From contig NZ_LT963352.1 of NCBI RefSeq assembly GCF_900236475.1, forward strand, positions 7,117,001 to 7,181,000: a stretch of DNA of 64,000 bases, read 5' to 3'. The position numbers and the translations under genes were made by a program. Under the pieces are notes generated by a model that saw only the letters and a list, made by a program, of their open reading frames with translations, searched no databases and was not told where the DNA came from. Below, in pieces: positions 16,348 through 25,548 of this stretch. Positions within the stretch are counted from its first letter, which is position 1; each line of letters begins with the position of its first letter. The DNA comes from Streptomyces chartreusis NRRL 3882 (GTDB lineage Bacteria > Actinomycetota > Actinomycetes > Streptomycetales > Streptomycetaceae).

Positions 16348-17556
16348 TTACGGCACGAGCTTCAGCAGCCGGTTCGGCGAGCCCGAACCCGCGCTGGTCA
16401 CCTTGCCGGTGGTGGCGCCGCCGACCAGGGCCGAGGCGACCTGGGCCGGGGTGGAGGAGGTGTGGCCCGCCAGGTAGACCGCCGCCGCGCCCGCGACGTG
16501 CGGGGTCGCCATCGAGGTGCCGGAGATGGTGTTGGTCGCGGTGTCGCTGGTGTGCCAGCCGGCCGTGATGGAGGAGCCGGGCGCGAAGATGTCCAGGGCG
16601 GAGCCGTAGTTGGAGTAGCTCGCCTTGGCGTCGGTGCTGGTGGTGGCGCCGACGGTGATCGCCTCGGCGACCCGGGCCGGGGAGGACGAGGAGGCGGTGG
16701 TGCTGCTGTTGCCCGCGGCGACGGCGTACGTGACGCCGCTGGCTATGGAGTTGCGGACCGCCGTGTCCAGCGCGGTGGAGGCACCGCCGCCGAGCGACAT
16801 GTTGGCGACCGAGGGGCCGGAGTGGTTCTGCGTCACCCAGTCGATGCCCGCGATCACGCCCGCGGTGGTGCCGGAGCCGCTGTTGTTCAGCACCCGCACA
16901 CCCACGATCTTCGCCTTCTTGGCGACGCCGTAGGTCGAGCCCGCGATCGTGGTGGCCACATGGGTGCCGTGGCCGTTGCCGTCGGAGGCGTTGTTGTCGC
17001 CGTCGACGGCGTCGTAACCGTGCGCGGCACGGCCGCTGATCTGCTGGTGGGTGATGCGCACACCGGTGTCGATCACGTAGACCGTCACGCCGCTGCCCGC
17101 GGTGTCCGGGTAGGTGTAGGTGCCGGAGAGCGGGAGCGAGGTCTGGTCGATGCGGTCCAGACCCCAGGGGGCGCTGGTCTGGGTGGCGGAGAGCCCGACG
17201 CGCTGGTCCTGCTCGACCGAGGCCACCGCCGGGTCGGCGGCGAGGCGCCTGGCCTCGGTGGCGGACAGGGTGGCGGAGTAGCCGTTCAGCGCCTTGCCGA
17301 ACGTCTTGCGCACGGAGCCGCCGTACTCCTCGACGAGTTCCTTGCCCGCGGCCGATGACGCCTTCAGGCCCGCGCTCTTCTTGAGCGTGACGATGTAGCT
17401 GTCCTTGATCGCGGCCGGGGAGTCCGCGGCGAGCACCCGGCCCTCGGCGGGTCCGGCGGCCTGGGCGGGGAGGGCGGTGAGCCCGCCCACGAGGGCGGCG
17501 GTCGCCGACAAGGTGATCGCGGCGAGTCCGAGTCTCTTGCTGCGCAGTTGTGCCAT
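16348..17556 (-). CDS. Secreted subtilisin-like serine protease (S8)
   Basis: A 402-aa preproprotease. The signal peptide ends near LPAQAA (residue 34). An I9 inhibitor propeptide (DSYIVTLKKSAG to VASVEQDQ) covers about 50-118. The peptidase S8 domain has Asp163 (VIDTGV), His196 (GHGTHV) and Ser348 (GTSMATP), with oxyanion Asn in AAGNSS. No C-terminal P-domain or anchor. It is expected to be secreted inactive and to self-process. Divergent from the SGNH lipase across 336 bases. Confidence 0.93.
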   Translation of the reverse strand: MAQLRSKRLGLAAITLSATAALVGGLTALPAQAAGPAEGRVLAADSPAAIKDSYIVTLKKSAGLKASSAAGKELVEEYGGSVRKTFGKALNGYSATLSATEARRLAADPAVASVEQDQRVGLSATQTSAPWGLDRIDQTSLPLSGTYTYPDTAGSGVTVYVIDTGVRITHQQISGRAAHGYDAVDGDNNASDGNGHGTHVATTIAGSTYGVAKKAKIVGVRVLNNSGSGTTAGVIAGIDWVTQNHSGPSVANMSLGGGASTALDTAVRNSIASGVTYAVAAGNSSTTASSSSPARVAEAITVGATTSTDAKASYSNYGSALDIFAPGSSITAGWHTSDTATNTISGTSMATPHVAGAAAVYLAGHTSSTPAQVASALVGGATTGKVTSAGSGSPNRLLKLVP

Positions 17557-17892
17557 TACGAGGGAGTCCTCCTCTAGGCGGCGCGCGCCTGGGTGGGGCG
17601 TGCGTCATGTGGGGGATGTGCGCGTGCTCGCGCACACGGCCGGGAGCGTCGCGTTCCGCTCTCAGCCGGAGTAAAGCGTCGACCAACTACCGGCGTAGAA
17701 CAAGGGAGTTGAGCACTAGTCAACAAATCTGTCATGAGCACGTAACAAGAGGTGTCCAGTGCGTAACAAGACGTGAGGTGAACACGCCGTGCGCGTCCCG
17801 GAAAGGGCCGAAAAGGCTTGGCATGGACACTTCCTGTCAACCCGCGTAGCTGCTACGACGGTTGTGGCAGAGATCCTGCTAAGGGAGGTTCC
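17557..17892. promoter_or_regulatory. 336-bp divergent promoter region, protease/lipase
   Basis: Contains a direct repeat CGTAACAAGA-N-GTG at 17741-17754 and 17762-17775 (21 bp apart, same face of the helix), and a GTTGA-N7-TCAAC inverted repeat at 17708-17724. No gene is seen. These are candidate sites for a shared activator of the two exported hydrolases. The lipase ribosome site GGGAGG lies at its right end. Confidence 0.5.
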
Positions 17893-18699
17893 ATGAGACG
17901 TTCCCGACTTGTCGTCTTCGTGAGCTCGCTCCTCCTCGCCGTCGGCACCGCCCTCACCGGGGCCGCCACGGCGCAGGCGTCCTCAGTCGCCACAACTGGC
18001 GGCTACGCAGCGCTCGGTGACTCCTACTCCTCCGGAGTGGGCGCCGGCAGCTACATCAGCTCCAGCGGCGACTGCAAGCGCAGCACGAAGGCCTACCCCT
18101 ACCTCTGGGCCACCGCCCATTCACCCTCGACGTTCGACTTCACGGCCTGCTCCGGCGCCCGAACGGGTGATGTTCTGTCCGGACAGCTCGGCCCGCTCAG
18201 CAGCTCCACCGCCCTCGTCTCCCTCAGTGTGGGCGGCAACGACGCCGGATTCGCCGACGTCATGACGACCTGTGTGACCCAGTCCGACAGCGCCTGCGTC
18301 TCCCGCATCAACACCGCACGCGCGTACGTCGACTCCACGCTCCCCGGCAAGCTCGACAGCGTGTACTCGGCGATCCGCTCCAAGGCCCCCAACGCCCACG
18401 TCGTCGTCCTCGGCTACCCCCGCTTCTACCAGCTCGGCACCACCTGCCTCGGCCTCTCCGAGACCAAGCGCAAGGCCATCAACGACGCCTCCGACCACCT
18501 CAACACCGCCATCGCCAAGCGCGCCGCGAACCACGGCTTCAGCTTCGGCGACGTCCGCGGCACCTTCACCGGCCACGAGATCTGCTCCGGCGACTCCTGG
18601 CTGCACAGCGTCAACTGGCTGAACATCGGCGAGTCGTACCACCCGAAGGCACCCGGCCAGTCGGGCGGCTACCTGCCCGTGCTCAACGCCAACGACTGA
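17893..18699 (+). CDS. Secreted SGNH-family lipase
   Basis: A 268-aa extracellular GDSL/SGNH esterase. The signal peptide cleaves near TAQAS (residue 30). Block I is GDSYSSG with nucleophile Ser44; block III is GGND (about 114-117); block V is SYHPK with His250. Cys pairs (near 61/86, 127/135, 205/226 or so) fit the disulfides of the Streptomyces lipase fold. It closely resembles the characterised S. rimosus and S. coelicolor (SCO1725, from memory) enzymes. ATG 17893 follows GGGAGG by 5 bases; the 75-base upstream extension is not used. It ends 4 bases from the convergent kinase gene. Confidence 0.92.
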   Translation: MRRSRLVVFVSSLLLAVGTALTGAATAQASSVATTGGYAALGDSYSSGVGAGSYISSSGDCKRSTKAYPYLWATAHSPSTFDFTACSGARTGDVLSGQLGPLSSSTALVSLSVGGNDAGFADVMTTCVTQSDSACVSRINTARAYVDSTLPGKLDSVYSAIRSKAPNAHVVVLGYPRFYQLGTTCLGLSETKRKAINDASDHLNTAIAKRAANHGFSFGDVRGTFTGHEICSGDSWLHSVNWLNIGESYHPKAPGQSGGYLPVLNAND

Positions 18700-18703
18700 C
18701 CGC

Positions 18704-20326
18704 TCAGCCGGAGTCCGTGTCCGACTCCGTGTCCGACTCCGTGTCCGAAGGAGAAGGGGAGGCCCCGCCCGTCGGGGTCTCCGTCTCGCAGGTGATCGAG
18801 AACGGCACCGACTCGGACGTCGTGCGCACCGGCTCCCGCACCTCGACACTGATCTCGTTCTCGAACGTCCCGGTCCCCGCCTCGGTCGTCACGGTCACCG
18901 CGTCCCGCTGCGTACGGCCGCCGCCCTCCGGGAACGACAGCGTCTTCCAGCCACCGTCGAGCACCGACCCGTCCTGCGTCACCCAGCGGTAGCGCACCTC
19001 GGCCGGCAGCCGCCCCACCGTGAACGTCGCCGTGAACCTCGGCGCCCGGGCGCCCGGCGGCGGACACGGCCCCGCGTAGTCCGTGCGCGTGCCGTCCAGA
19101 CCGACCCGCACCGACTGCGGCGGCGGACTGCTCTCCTCGCTCTCGCTCTCACTCGGCGTCGGGGACGGACTGGACTTCCCGCTCCCGGTGTTCTGCGTCG
19201 GATCCTTGGTCTCGGCGGGCGTACTCGCCCCGGCACCCCGGTCGCCGTTCCCGTCGCCGTCCCCGCGGTTCAGCAGCGCGTACGTCAGCCCGCCCACCGC
19301 GAGCGCCAGCGCGACCACGCCCGCGACCAGAACCCGGCCCGCCCGGCGGTCGCGGTCCTGGCGGGTGGCCGTCGTCGCCCCCGAGCCGGACGGCGCCGGC
19401 TGCCCGGGGAGGGGCATCGGGGGCGTGGGCGAGGGCTCGGGACGGGCCGCGACCGTCGGCGGGAACGGGACGGCCCGTACGGTGTCGGCGCGCGGCGAGC
19501 CGCCCGCGCCGATGACCCGCAGGTCCTGCTCGGCCTGCTCGGCCGGCAGCCGCTGCGCGGGATCCTTGCGCAGCAGCCCCTCGATGACCGGGGCGAGCGG
19601 ACCGGCCCGGTACGGCGGCGGCAGCTCCTCGTCGACGATCGCGCGCAGCGTGCTCAGCGGGGTGTCGTGCCGGAACGGCGAGTGACCCTCGACCGCCGCG
19701 TACAGCAGCACGCCGAGCGACCAGAGGTCGGACTCCGGGCCCGGCGTGCGGCCGAGCGCCCGCTCCGGGGCGAGGAACTCGGGCGAGCCGATGACCTCCC
19801 CGGTCATGGTCAGCGCGGAGCTGCCCTCGACCATGGCGATGCCGAAGTCGGTGAGCACGATCCGGCCGTCGTTCGCGATCAGCACGTTGGCCGGTTTCAC
19901 GTCCCGGTGCAGCACCCCGGCCTCGTGCGCGGCCCGCAGCGCGGCCAGCACCTCGGCACCGATGTGCGCGGCACGCTGCGGGGTCATCGGGCCCTCGGCG
20001 TCCAGGACCTCGGCCAGGGAGAGCCCGCGCACCAGCTCCATGACGATCCACGGCCGGCCCTCGTCCGTCGCCACGTCGTACACCGTGACCACGTTCCGGT
20101 TGGAGATCCGGGCCGCCGCCCACGCCTCCCGCTCCAGCCGGGCGTACATCCGCTGCACGTCGTCGCCCCCGAGCCCCGCCGGGGCGCGCACCTCCTTGAC
20201 GGCGATCTCACGGTGCAGCACCTCGTCGCGGGCGCGCCACACCGTCCCCATACCGCCCTCGCCGAGCGGTGCCAGGAGCCGGTAGCGGCCCGCGATCACA
20301 CGCTCATGGCCCGGTTCTTCGGACAC
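18704..20326 (-). CDS. Membrane Ser/Thr protein kinase (Hanks type, PknB-like)
   Basis: A 540-aa receptor-like kinase. The kinase domain (about 10-275) has the glycine loop GEGGMGTVW, Lys44 in AVKEV, HRDVKPAN, DFG and LAPERA. A Pro-rich juxtamembrane linker leads to one membrane helix (about 332-352). The outside part begins with a Ser/Glu/Pro-rich stalk, followed by a beta-rich domain (VRVGLDGTRTDYAGPCPP to SVPFSITCE) with two Cys, and an acidic Ser/Asp/Thr/Glu tail coded by a 12-bp tandem repeat. No PASTA domains, so it does not sense muropeptides in the PknB way. GTG start with GGGGG upstream. Substrates are unknown. Confidence 0.9.
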   Translation of the reverse strand: MSEEPGHERVIAGRYRLLAPLGEGGMGTVWRARDEVLHREIAVKEVRAPAGLGGDDVQRMYARLEREAWAAARISNRNVVTVYDVATDEGRPWIVMELVRGLSLAEVLDAEGPMTPQRAAHIGAEVLAALRAAHEAGVLHRDVKPANVLIANDGRIVLTDFGIAMVEGSSALTMTGEVIGSPEFLAPERALGRTPGPESDLWSLGVLLYAAVEGHSPFRHDTPLSTLRAIVDEELPPPYRAGPLAPVIEGLLRKDPAQRLPAEQAEQDLRVIGAGGSPRADTVRAVPFPPTVAARPEPSPTPPMPLPGQPAPSGSGATTATRQDRDRRAGRVLVAGVVALALAVGGLTYALLNRGDGDGNGDRGAGASTPAETKDPTQNTGSGKSSPSPTPSESESEESSPPPQSVRVGLDGTRTDYAGPCPPPGARAPRFTATFTVGRLPAEVRYRWVTQDGSVLDGGWKTLSFPEGGGRTQRDAVTVTTEAGTGTFENEISVEVREPVRTTSESVPFSITCETETPTGGASPSPSDTESDTESDTDSG

Positions 20327-20405
20327 GGCGCCCCCATTCGCAGCCGGGCGAAATCTCCACGAGGTCTGTTTTCCCCATGACGTCGGATTTCCTCACGAAC
20401 GTAAC

Positions 20406-21986
20406 TCAGCCCAGTGCGGATGCGGCCCCCTTGAACACCAGTCCGGCCCCCAGGACGACGACGGCGAAGGCCGAGCCGAGCGGCGCGGTCCGGCGCACCA
20501 GGGCCGCCATCGGGCCCGTCGTCCAGCGGGGGCGACGGTCCAGGAGCCGGTTCATCCCGCTGCCCGCCTTGACGACGGCGTACCCGGCGGCCGTCAGGGT
20601 GAGCGCGAGCCCGACGCCGTACGCGACGACCAGCAGCAGGCCGAACCAGGCCTGCCCGAGGGCCGCGGCACCGACGAGCACCACCACGGCGGACGGGCTG
20701 GGCACGAGTCCGCCCGCGAAGCCCATGAGGATCGTGCCGCGGAGGGTGGGGGCGACGGGGTGGGAGTGGGTGGACCCGCCGTGGGTGTGCTCGATCGTGT
20801 GGGGGTGGGAGTGGGGGCGGTTGTGGTCGTGCGGGTGGTCGTGGTCGTGATCGTGGTGCTGGTGATCGTGATCGTGGTCGTGCGCGTGGCTGTGGCTCTC
20901 GTCGTCGTGTGTGTGGGTGTGGCCACCAGCGCCGTGGTGGTGGGTGTGCGCGCGGTTGCGCAGGGCGCGGCGGACCAGGCTCGCGCCCGCGAGGGTCACC
21001 AGGACGCCGCTGGCGACGCCGAGCCAGGCGATCACGGAGGGGGCCGCCGCCGAACCGGCCGTCACCAGGAGGCCCAGGGCGACCACGCCCAGGGTGTGGG
21101 TGACCGTCACCGAGGCGGCCATCGGCAGGACGTCCTTCATCCGGGCCTGGCCGCCCCGGGCCGCCGCCGTCGCGGCCATGATGGTCTTGCCGTGGCCCGG
21201 GGCGAGGGCGTGCATCGCGCCCAGGACGACGGCGATGAGCAGGGCCAGCGCGGCGAAGCCCACGGTGAGGTCGTGCCGGGCGACCAGGTCGTCCAGGGCC
21301 CGCGTCCAGCGGTCGGCGCCGCGCGGCAGCACGGAGGCGGCGGGGGCGTCCGACTCCTCCTCGGACAGGGCCGCACCACCGGGGCGCACGCGCAGGGCGG
21401 CGGCCGCGGTGTCGGCCGGGGAGGAGAGCAACTCCTCGGGATAGCGGGTCAGTTCGGCCGAGATCGTCCTCTCCGGGACGTCCGACTCGGTGAGCGTCAT
21501 ACGGTCGCCCCGCGCCGTGATCTCCCGCCAGCCGGGGCCGGAGGAGGCGCCCGCGCCACGGAAGCCGAGCGACAGGGTCTCCTGGCCCGACGGCAGGGGA
21601 GCGGTCAGTTCGCACTCCACACGGAGGGTGTCGAGTCCCGCCTGCCCGGGCCGCACGCGCGCGTGGCTGCGCTCGGCGGTGAGCGGGGTGCCGCGGCCGT
21701 CGACGGTGACCCTGCTGTCCGCGGCGGCCGTGGCGCACCGCTCGCGGGCCCACATGGCGATGCCCAGCCGTTCGATGTCCGGCCCCGCCTGGGTCGCCGG
21801 GATCTCGGCGAGGTCCTCGACGTGGTGGACCCGCAGTTCGCCGGGGGCGGCGACCAGACCGTCGTAGCGGTTGACGGTGAAGTTGCCCAGCGGGTGGGCG
21901 CTCGCCGCGCCGGCGGGCAGCAGGGTGAGCGCGCAGGCGGCCGTGAGGACGGCGGCGCCGGACGCGAACAGGCGGCGCACGGTCAC
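20406..21986 (-). CDS. NicO-family nickel/cobalt transporter with His-rich loop
   Basis: A 526-aa membrane protein. A signal peptide (ends AGAASA) precedes HPLGNFTVNRYDGL, typical of the actinobacterial NicO group, and an exported domain of about 200 residues. The membrane part begins near residue 245; APGHGKT is the metal-binding motif of NicO/RcnA transporters. A loop near residues 370-430 holds over 30 His with many Asp, a metal-buffering segment. GTG start overlaps the TPR gene stop (GTGA) behind GGAGGGG. Direction (uptake or efflux) cannot be told; RcnA relatives export Ni/Co. Last gene of the DUF4331 operon. Confidence 0.82.
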   Translation of the reverse strand: MTVRRLFASGAAVLTAACALTLLPAGAASAHPLGNFTVNRYDGLVAAPGELRVHHVEDLAEIPATQAGPDIERLGIAMWARERCATAAADSRVTVDGRGTPLTAERSHARVRPGQAGLDTLRVECELTAPLPSGQETLSLGFRGAGASSGPGWREITARGDRMTLTESDVPERTISAELTRYPEELLSSPADTAAAALRVRPGGAALSEEESDAPAASVLPRGADRWTRALDDLVARHDLTVGFAALALLIAVVLGAMHALAPGHGKTIMAATAAARGGQARMKDVLPMAASVTVTHTLGVVALGLLVTAGSAAAPSVIAWLGVASGVLVTLAGASLVRRALRNRAHTHHHGAGGHTHTHDDESHSHAHDHDHDHQHHDHDHDHPHDHNRPHSHPHTIEHTHGGSTHSHPVAPTLRGTILMGFAGGLVPSPSAVVVLVGAAALGQAWFGLLLVVAYGVGLALTLTAAGYAVVKAGSGMNRLLDRRPRWTTGPMAALVRRTAPLGSAFAVVVLGAGLVFKGAASALG

Positions 21987-23728
21987 CGGGTCCCCTCCAG
22001 GTCCTTGAGCGCGGCACGGGCCTCGCGGGCGCCGAGCGGCGAGAAGCCGGGGTTCAGGTCGAGCGCGGCCGTCAGGTGGTCGCGGGCCTCGCGGTCGTTC
22101 CCGGCGGCGCGCTCGATGATGCCCCGGTGGTAGAGGAAGCCGGCGTTGCGGTAGCCGGTGGCGGTGGCGCGGCGGGCGTACGGCAGGGCTTCCTCGTCGC
22201 GGCCGTTGACGTGCAGGGCCCAGGCGAGGGCGTCGGCGGTGTGGACGCTGTGCCGGCGGTTCCACTCGGCGCGGGCGGCGCGCAGGGCCTCCTTCTTGTC
22301 GCCGTGGTCGGCGGCGGCCATGGCCGAGTCGAGGTCGGCGTTGACACCGCCCGCGCGGGCGAGGGACGTCCAGGCGTCGACGAGGGCGTACTGGTCGCCG
22401 GCCTTCGCCCGGTCGCCGTCGGCGCCGCGGTCCTCGTACAGCTCGCCGAGGGCGACGAGCGGGCCGGGCAGCGGGAAGCGGGCGACGACTCGCTCCAGTC
22501 CCTCGACGGCGGCGGCCCGGTCGCCGTTCGCGGCCTGGGCGCGGGCGCGGCCCTCCAGGGCGGGGAGGTAGTCCTCGTCGGCGGCGAGGGCCCGGGCGTA
22601 GTGGCCGAGGGCCGTCTTGTACTCGCCCTGGTTCCAGGCGAGTTGCCCGAGGGCGGTGGCGACGTACGCGATGTCGCCGGGCGTGTCGGCGGCCTCCAGG
22701 GCGCGCTCCAGCACGTCACGCGCCGTACGGACGTCGCCGCTCAGCTCCTTCACGTACGCGTACCGCGTGAAGACGGGTATCCCGGGCCGCCTGTCATCGG
22801 CGGTGCGGGCGGCCTCGGCGGCGTCCTCGTACCGGCCCAGCTCGACGAGGGCGTCTATGCGCGTGCACAGGGCGCGCTCGTTGTAGGGGTTCTGCTTCAG
22901 GGCCCGGTCGGCGTCCTTGAGCGCGCCGGTGAAGTCGTGCCGGGCGGCGGCGAGGGCGGCACGGCCGGCGAGAGCCTGGTCGTTGCCGGGGTCCAGCTCC
23001 AGGGACCGCTTCAGCGCCCGCTCGGCCTGCGGATAGCGCGAGGGGTCGCCTTTCGTCCGCGCCTGTTCGACGTAGGCGGTCCCGAGGGTGGCCCAGCCGC
23101 CGAAGTCCCTGGGCTGGGCGCGGAGATGCCTCTGCAGGGACCGGATCCCCGAGTCGAGATCGCCCCGGGCGAGGTCGCCGGGGGACAACGCCCCGGCCGC
23201 GGACACGGCATCGACCCCGGTTCCGCGATCCTGCGCCCCCCCGACCGCGATGGCCCCACCGGTCAGCGCGACAGCCAGCAGCGCGGCACACCCGGCAAGG
23301 TGCGCCCCCCGCCACCGTCGCCCGGCAGCGGCGACCCGCCGCACGGCCGCCACCCGCTGACCGCCGCCGGCGGCGGGTTCGGAGGTGGGGCCGGCGCCGG
23401 TGCGCGGCTCGGCCTCCCCGCCGGCGTCGGTCCCGGGCCGGGCGCCGGCTTCGCCGGTCTCCGCGCCGACGGCGTCCGCCCGGTCCCGGCCGTCCCCCGC
23501 CGTCTCCGCCCCCGCGTCACGCGGCCCGGCCGCCTCGGCTCCACCCGCTCCGCCCGGGGTCGGCGCTCCGGCCCGCGGAGCAGCCTGCTCGTCGGCCTCC
23601 GTCCCGGCGGCCGAACCGTCGTCCCGCCCCCCGGGCCCCTGCCCGTCGGTCTCGGGCTCCGGGGCCGTCGACGGCGGGCGGGCGTCGTCGTGGCTCTCCG
23701 GTGTGCTGTCGGTCGTACGCGGAGACAT
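21983..23728 (-). CDS. Membrane-anchored TPR protein
   Basis: A 581-aa protein. The first 135 residues are Ala/Gly/Pro/Glu-rich and probably disordered in the cytoplasm; one membrane helix (HLAGCAALLAVALTGGAIAVGG) follows near residue 150. The rest is a string of TPR repeats (for example GGWATLGTAYVEQAR, YEDAAEAARTADDR, YKTALGHYARALA) reaching the C-terminus, so the TPR superhelix lies outside. Start ATG has GAGGAGAGG before it. It sits between DUF4331 and NicO genes and overlaps the latter, suggesting a scaffold for a surface complex. Confidence 0.83.
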   Translation of the reverse strand: MSPRTTDSTPESHDDARPPSTAPEPETDGQGPGGRDDGSAAGTEADEQAAPRAGAPTPGGAGGAEAAGPRDAGAETAGDGRDRADAVGAETGEAGARPGTDAGGEAEPRTGAGPTSEPAAGGGQRVAAVRRVAAAGRRWRGAHLAGCAALLAVALTGGAIAVGGAQDRGTGVDAVSAAGALSPGDLARGDLDSGIRSLQRHLRAQPRDFGGWATLGTAYVEQARTKGDPSRYPQAERALKRSLELDPGNDQALAGRAALAAARHDFTGALKDADRALKQNPYNERALCTRIDALVELGRYEDAAEAARTADDRRPGIPVFTRYAYVKELSGDVRTARDVLERALEAADTPGDIAYVATALGQLAWNQGEYKTALGHYARALAADEDYLPALEGRARAQAANGDRAAAVEGLERVVARFPLPGPLVALGELYEDRGADGDRAKAGDQYALVDAWTSLARAGGVNADLDSAMAAADHGDKKEALRAARAEWNRRHSVHTADALAWALHVNGRDEEALPYARRATATGYRNAGFLYHRGIIERAAGNDREARDHLTAALDLNPGFSPLGAREARAALKDLEGTR

Positions 23729-23836
23729 ACCTCTCCTCGGTCGGCTGTGCGGGTGCGGTGGGGTGAGGGGAGAGGCGCGGCCCGTGCCGTGGGGGACGGT
23801 GAAACGGGCCGCGCCGGTCGGTGGAAGCGGAGCGGG

Positions 23837-25378
23837 TCAGTACGCCCGGTTCCGCATGCGGCGCCACCACATCAGGGCCGCGCCGATCAGGACGATGCCG
23901 CCCGCCCCGGCCCCGGCGGACGCGGCGATCAGGCGCATGTCGTCCGAGCTCTGCGCATCGGCCGGCTGGAGCGCGTCGCCGAGCTGGCTGCGGACGTCGT
24001 TGCCGCCGTCCACGCCCTTGGCGAGCGGCCCGCGCGACCCCTCCGTCGGCAGGGCGACGTACGGGAAGGCCTTCTCGAAGTCCTTGTCGTTCTTGTCGAC
24101 CGCGTCACCCAGGTCGTTCTTCGCGCCCAGCAGCTCACCCTCGACCACCTGGAGCGAGGCGTCGATCACGTCGTCGGTGAGGCGACGGCCGTTCGGGAAG
24201 CCGGCGTTGTCACCGTCGAGGACACCGAGCCGCTTGGGCTTGGCGGCCGGCTTGATCGAGGTGTTGAGGCGCAGCTGCTCCGACGGCGTCACGTGCGGCG
24301 GCTGGTTGAGGTCCTTGACGCCCTTGAGGAACACGTCGACCAGGTCGTTGCGCGGCTCGTCGGGCGCCGGGATCTTGTAGATCGCCTCGATGAGCTTGGG
24401 CAGCTCCGGGTTGGTGACGTTCTTCAGGAACTGGGCGTCGTCCCGAGGCGCGGACGCGTTGAACGTGTCCTTGTCCTTCAGCGGGTTGACGACCTCGTTC
24501 ACCAGCGGGTTGCCCAGGCGCGAGACCTGTGAGAAGTACCCCTGGGCGTTCTTGCGCTGCGTCGTCGACCAGATGCCGACGACCGGCTGGTCGTGCGACT
24601 GGGTGATGAAGCTGTTGGGGACCTGGAGGGCGATCGTGTTGACGTTGTAGCCCTTGAGCGTGTCGTTGCCGACCTCGGAGAGGTTCCCGCCGTACAGCAG
24701 GTCGAAGACCCTGAGGTCCAGGAAGAACGGGTCGTCGGCCTGCCCGGCGAAGGTCTGGGCGCCCCCGGCGAGCTTGTGGATCGCCTGCTCGCGCAGGGTG
24801 TTGTAGTCCGGCATCGACGCCTTGCCGACGTTCGACGGCGCCACGGGGACGTCGTCGGCGACCTTGGTCTTCGACACCGCCTTCAGATGGCGCAGCTTGA
24901 TCAGTTCGAGGTCGTACGTCTGCGTGATGTTGAGGTCGGGGTCGTCGAGGCTCTCGACCGGGCCCGTGTTGTACAGGAACGTCTTGTCGTTCTTCGTGTG
25001 CGTCTTGAACGTGTACCGGAACAGCAGGTCTTCCTGCGCGTCACCGTCGCTGTCGATGCGCAGGTCGTACTGGGCGTCCTCGGCGAACGTGAAGAAGTTG
25101 GGCCCGCCGGCGGGTTCCTCGAACGGGATCCAGTTCGCGACGATGGTCGTCGTGTCCGGCTTGTCCGGGCTGACGAACGCGTACACGTCGGTGTTGTCGT
25201 ACTGCGGGGTCCCCGAGATCAGCGGGGCCTCGCGGTGACTGGAGGCGGAGGCCGCCTCGGGTTCCAGCGCGGTCACACCGGCGGCTGCGAGCCCGCCGGC
25301 GGCCAGCGCACCGCAGACCGCGGTCGCGATGCTCCTGCGTCCCACACCGGTCGCACGGGTCCTGGAGAAAGGTGTCAT
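23837..25378 (-). CDS. Secreted DUF4331 protein with C-terminal membrane anchor
   Basis: A 513-aa exported protein. The N-terminus GRRSIATAVCGALAAGGLAAAG is a signal sequence with an RR pair, cleaved near ASA. Mature start SSHREAPLISGTPQYDNTDVYAFVS is the DUF4331 signature. The C-terminus has a helix (LIAASAGAGAGGIVLIGAALMWW) and a basic tail, without LPxTG, so it stays in the membrane facing out. ATG 25378 has GAGG 6 bases upstream; the longer frame to 25582 has no ribosome site. The function of DUF4331 is not established. First gene of the operon with TPR and NicO, divergent from an ECF sigma gene that likely controls it. Confidence 0.85.
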   Translation of the reverse strand: MTPFSRTRATGVGRRSIATAVCGALAAGGLAAAGVTALEPEAASASSHREAPLISGTPQYDNTDVYAFVSPDKPDTTTIVANWIPFEEPAGGPNFFTFAEDAQYDLRIDSDGDAQEDLLFRYTFKTHTKNDKTFLYNTGPVESLDDPDLNITQTYDLELIKLRHLKAVSKTKVADDVPVAPSNVGKASMPDYNTLREQAIHKLAGGAQTFAGQADDPFFLDLRVFDLLYGGNLSEVGNDTLKGYNVNTIALQVPNSFITQSHDQPVVGIWSTTQRKNAQGYFSQVSRLGNPLVNEVVNPLKDKDTFNASAPRDDAQFLKNVTNPELPKLIEAIYKIPAPDEPRNDLVDVFLKGVKDLNQPPHVTPSEQLRLNTSIKPAAKPKRLGVLDGDNAGFPNGRRLTDDVIDASLQVVEGELLGAKNDLGDAVDKNDKDFEKAFPYVALPTEGSRGPLAKGVDGGNDVRSQLGDALQPADAQSSDDMRLIAASAGAGAGGIVLIGAALMWWRRMRNRAY

Positions 25379-25451
25379 GCCGTCCGTCCTCAGTGCCAAC
25401 TTGCCTGACACACGCCATTCGGAGCGGTCGGCAGAGCGGATTGGTCGAATC

Positions 25452-25476
25452 TCAAACGTTCTTACGTCGCGTTTGA
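25452..25476. promoter_or_regulatory. Inverted repeat between DUF4331 and ECF sigma genes
   Basis: TCAAACG (25452-25458) and CGTTTGA (25470-25476) form a perfect 7-11-7 palindrome in the AT-richer part of the divergent region. It is a candidate operator or overlapping ECF promoter pair. Confidence 0.5.
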
Positions 25477-25548
25477 AAAGTTGTTTCATCGCCGGGCGAC
25501 CCGCGTTTTCGGCACGCTGATCCGTAACCCCATCCGGAGGTGTGTGCG

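Noticed and set aside
18711..18749. 12-bp tandem repeat near the end of the kinase gene
   Set aside because: It simply codes the acidic Ser/Asp/Thr/Glu tail of the kinase; no separate element is needed.
22076..24532. 818-codon plus-strand frame over the TPR and DUF4331 genes
   Set aside because: Low-complexity Gly/Val/Ala product with no ribosome site; shadow of two supported minus-strand genes.
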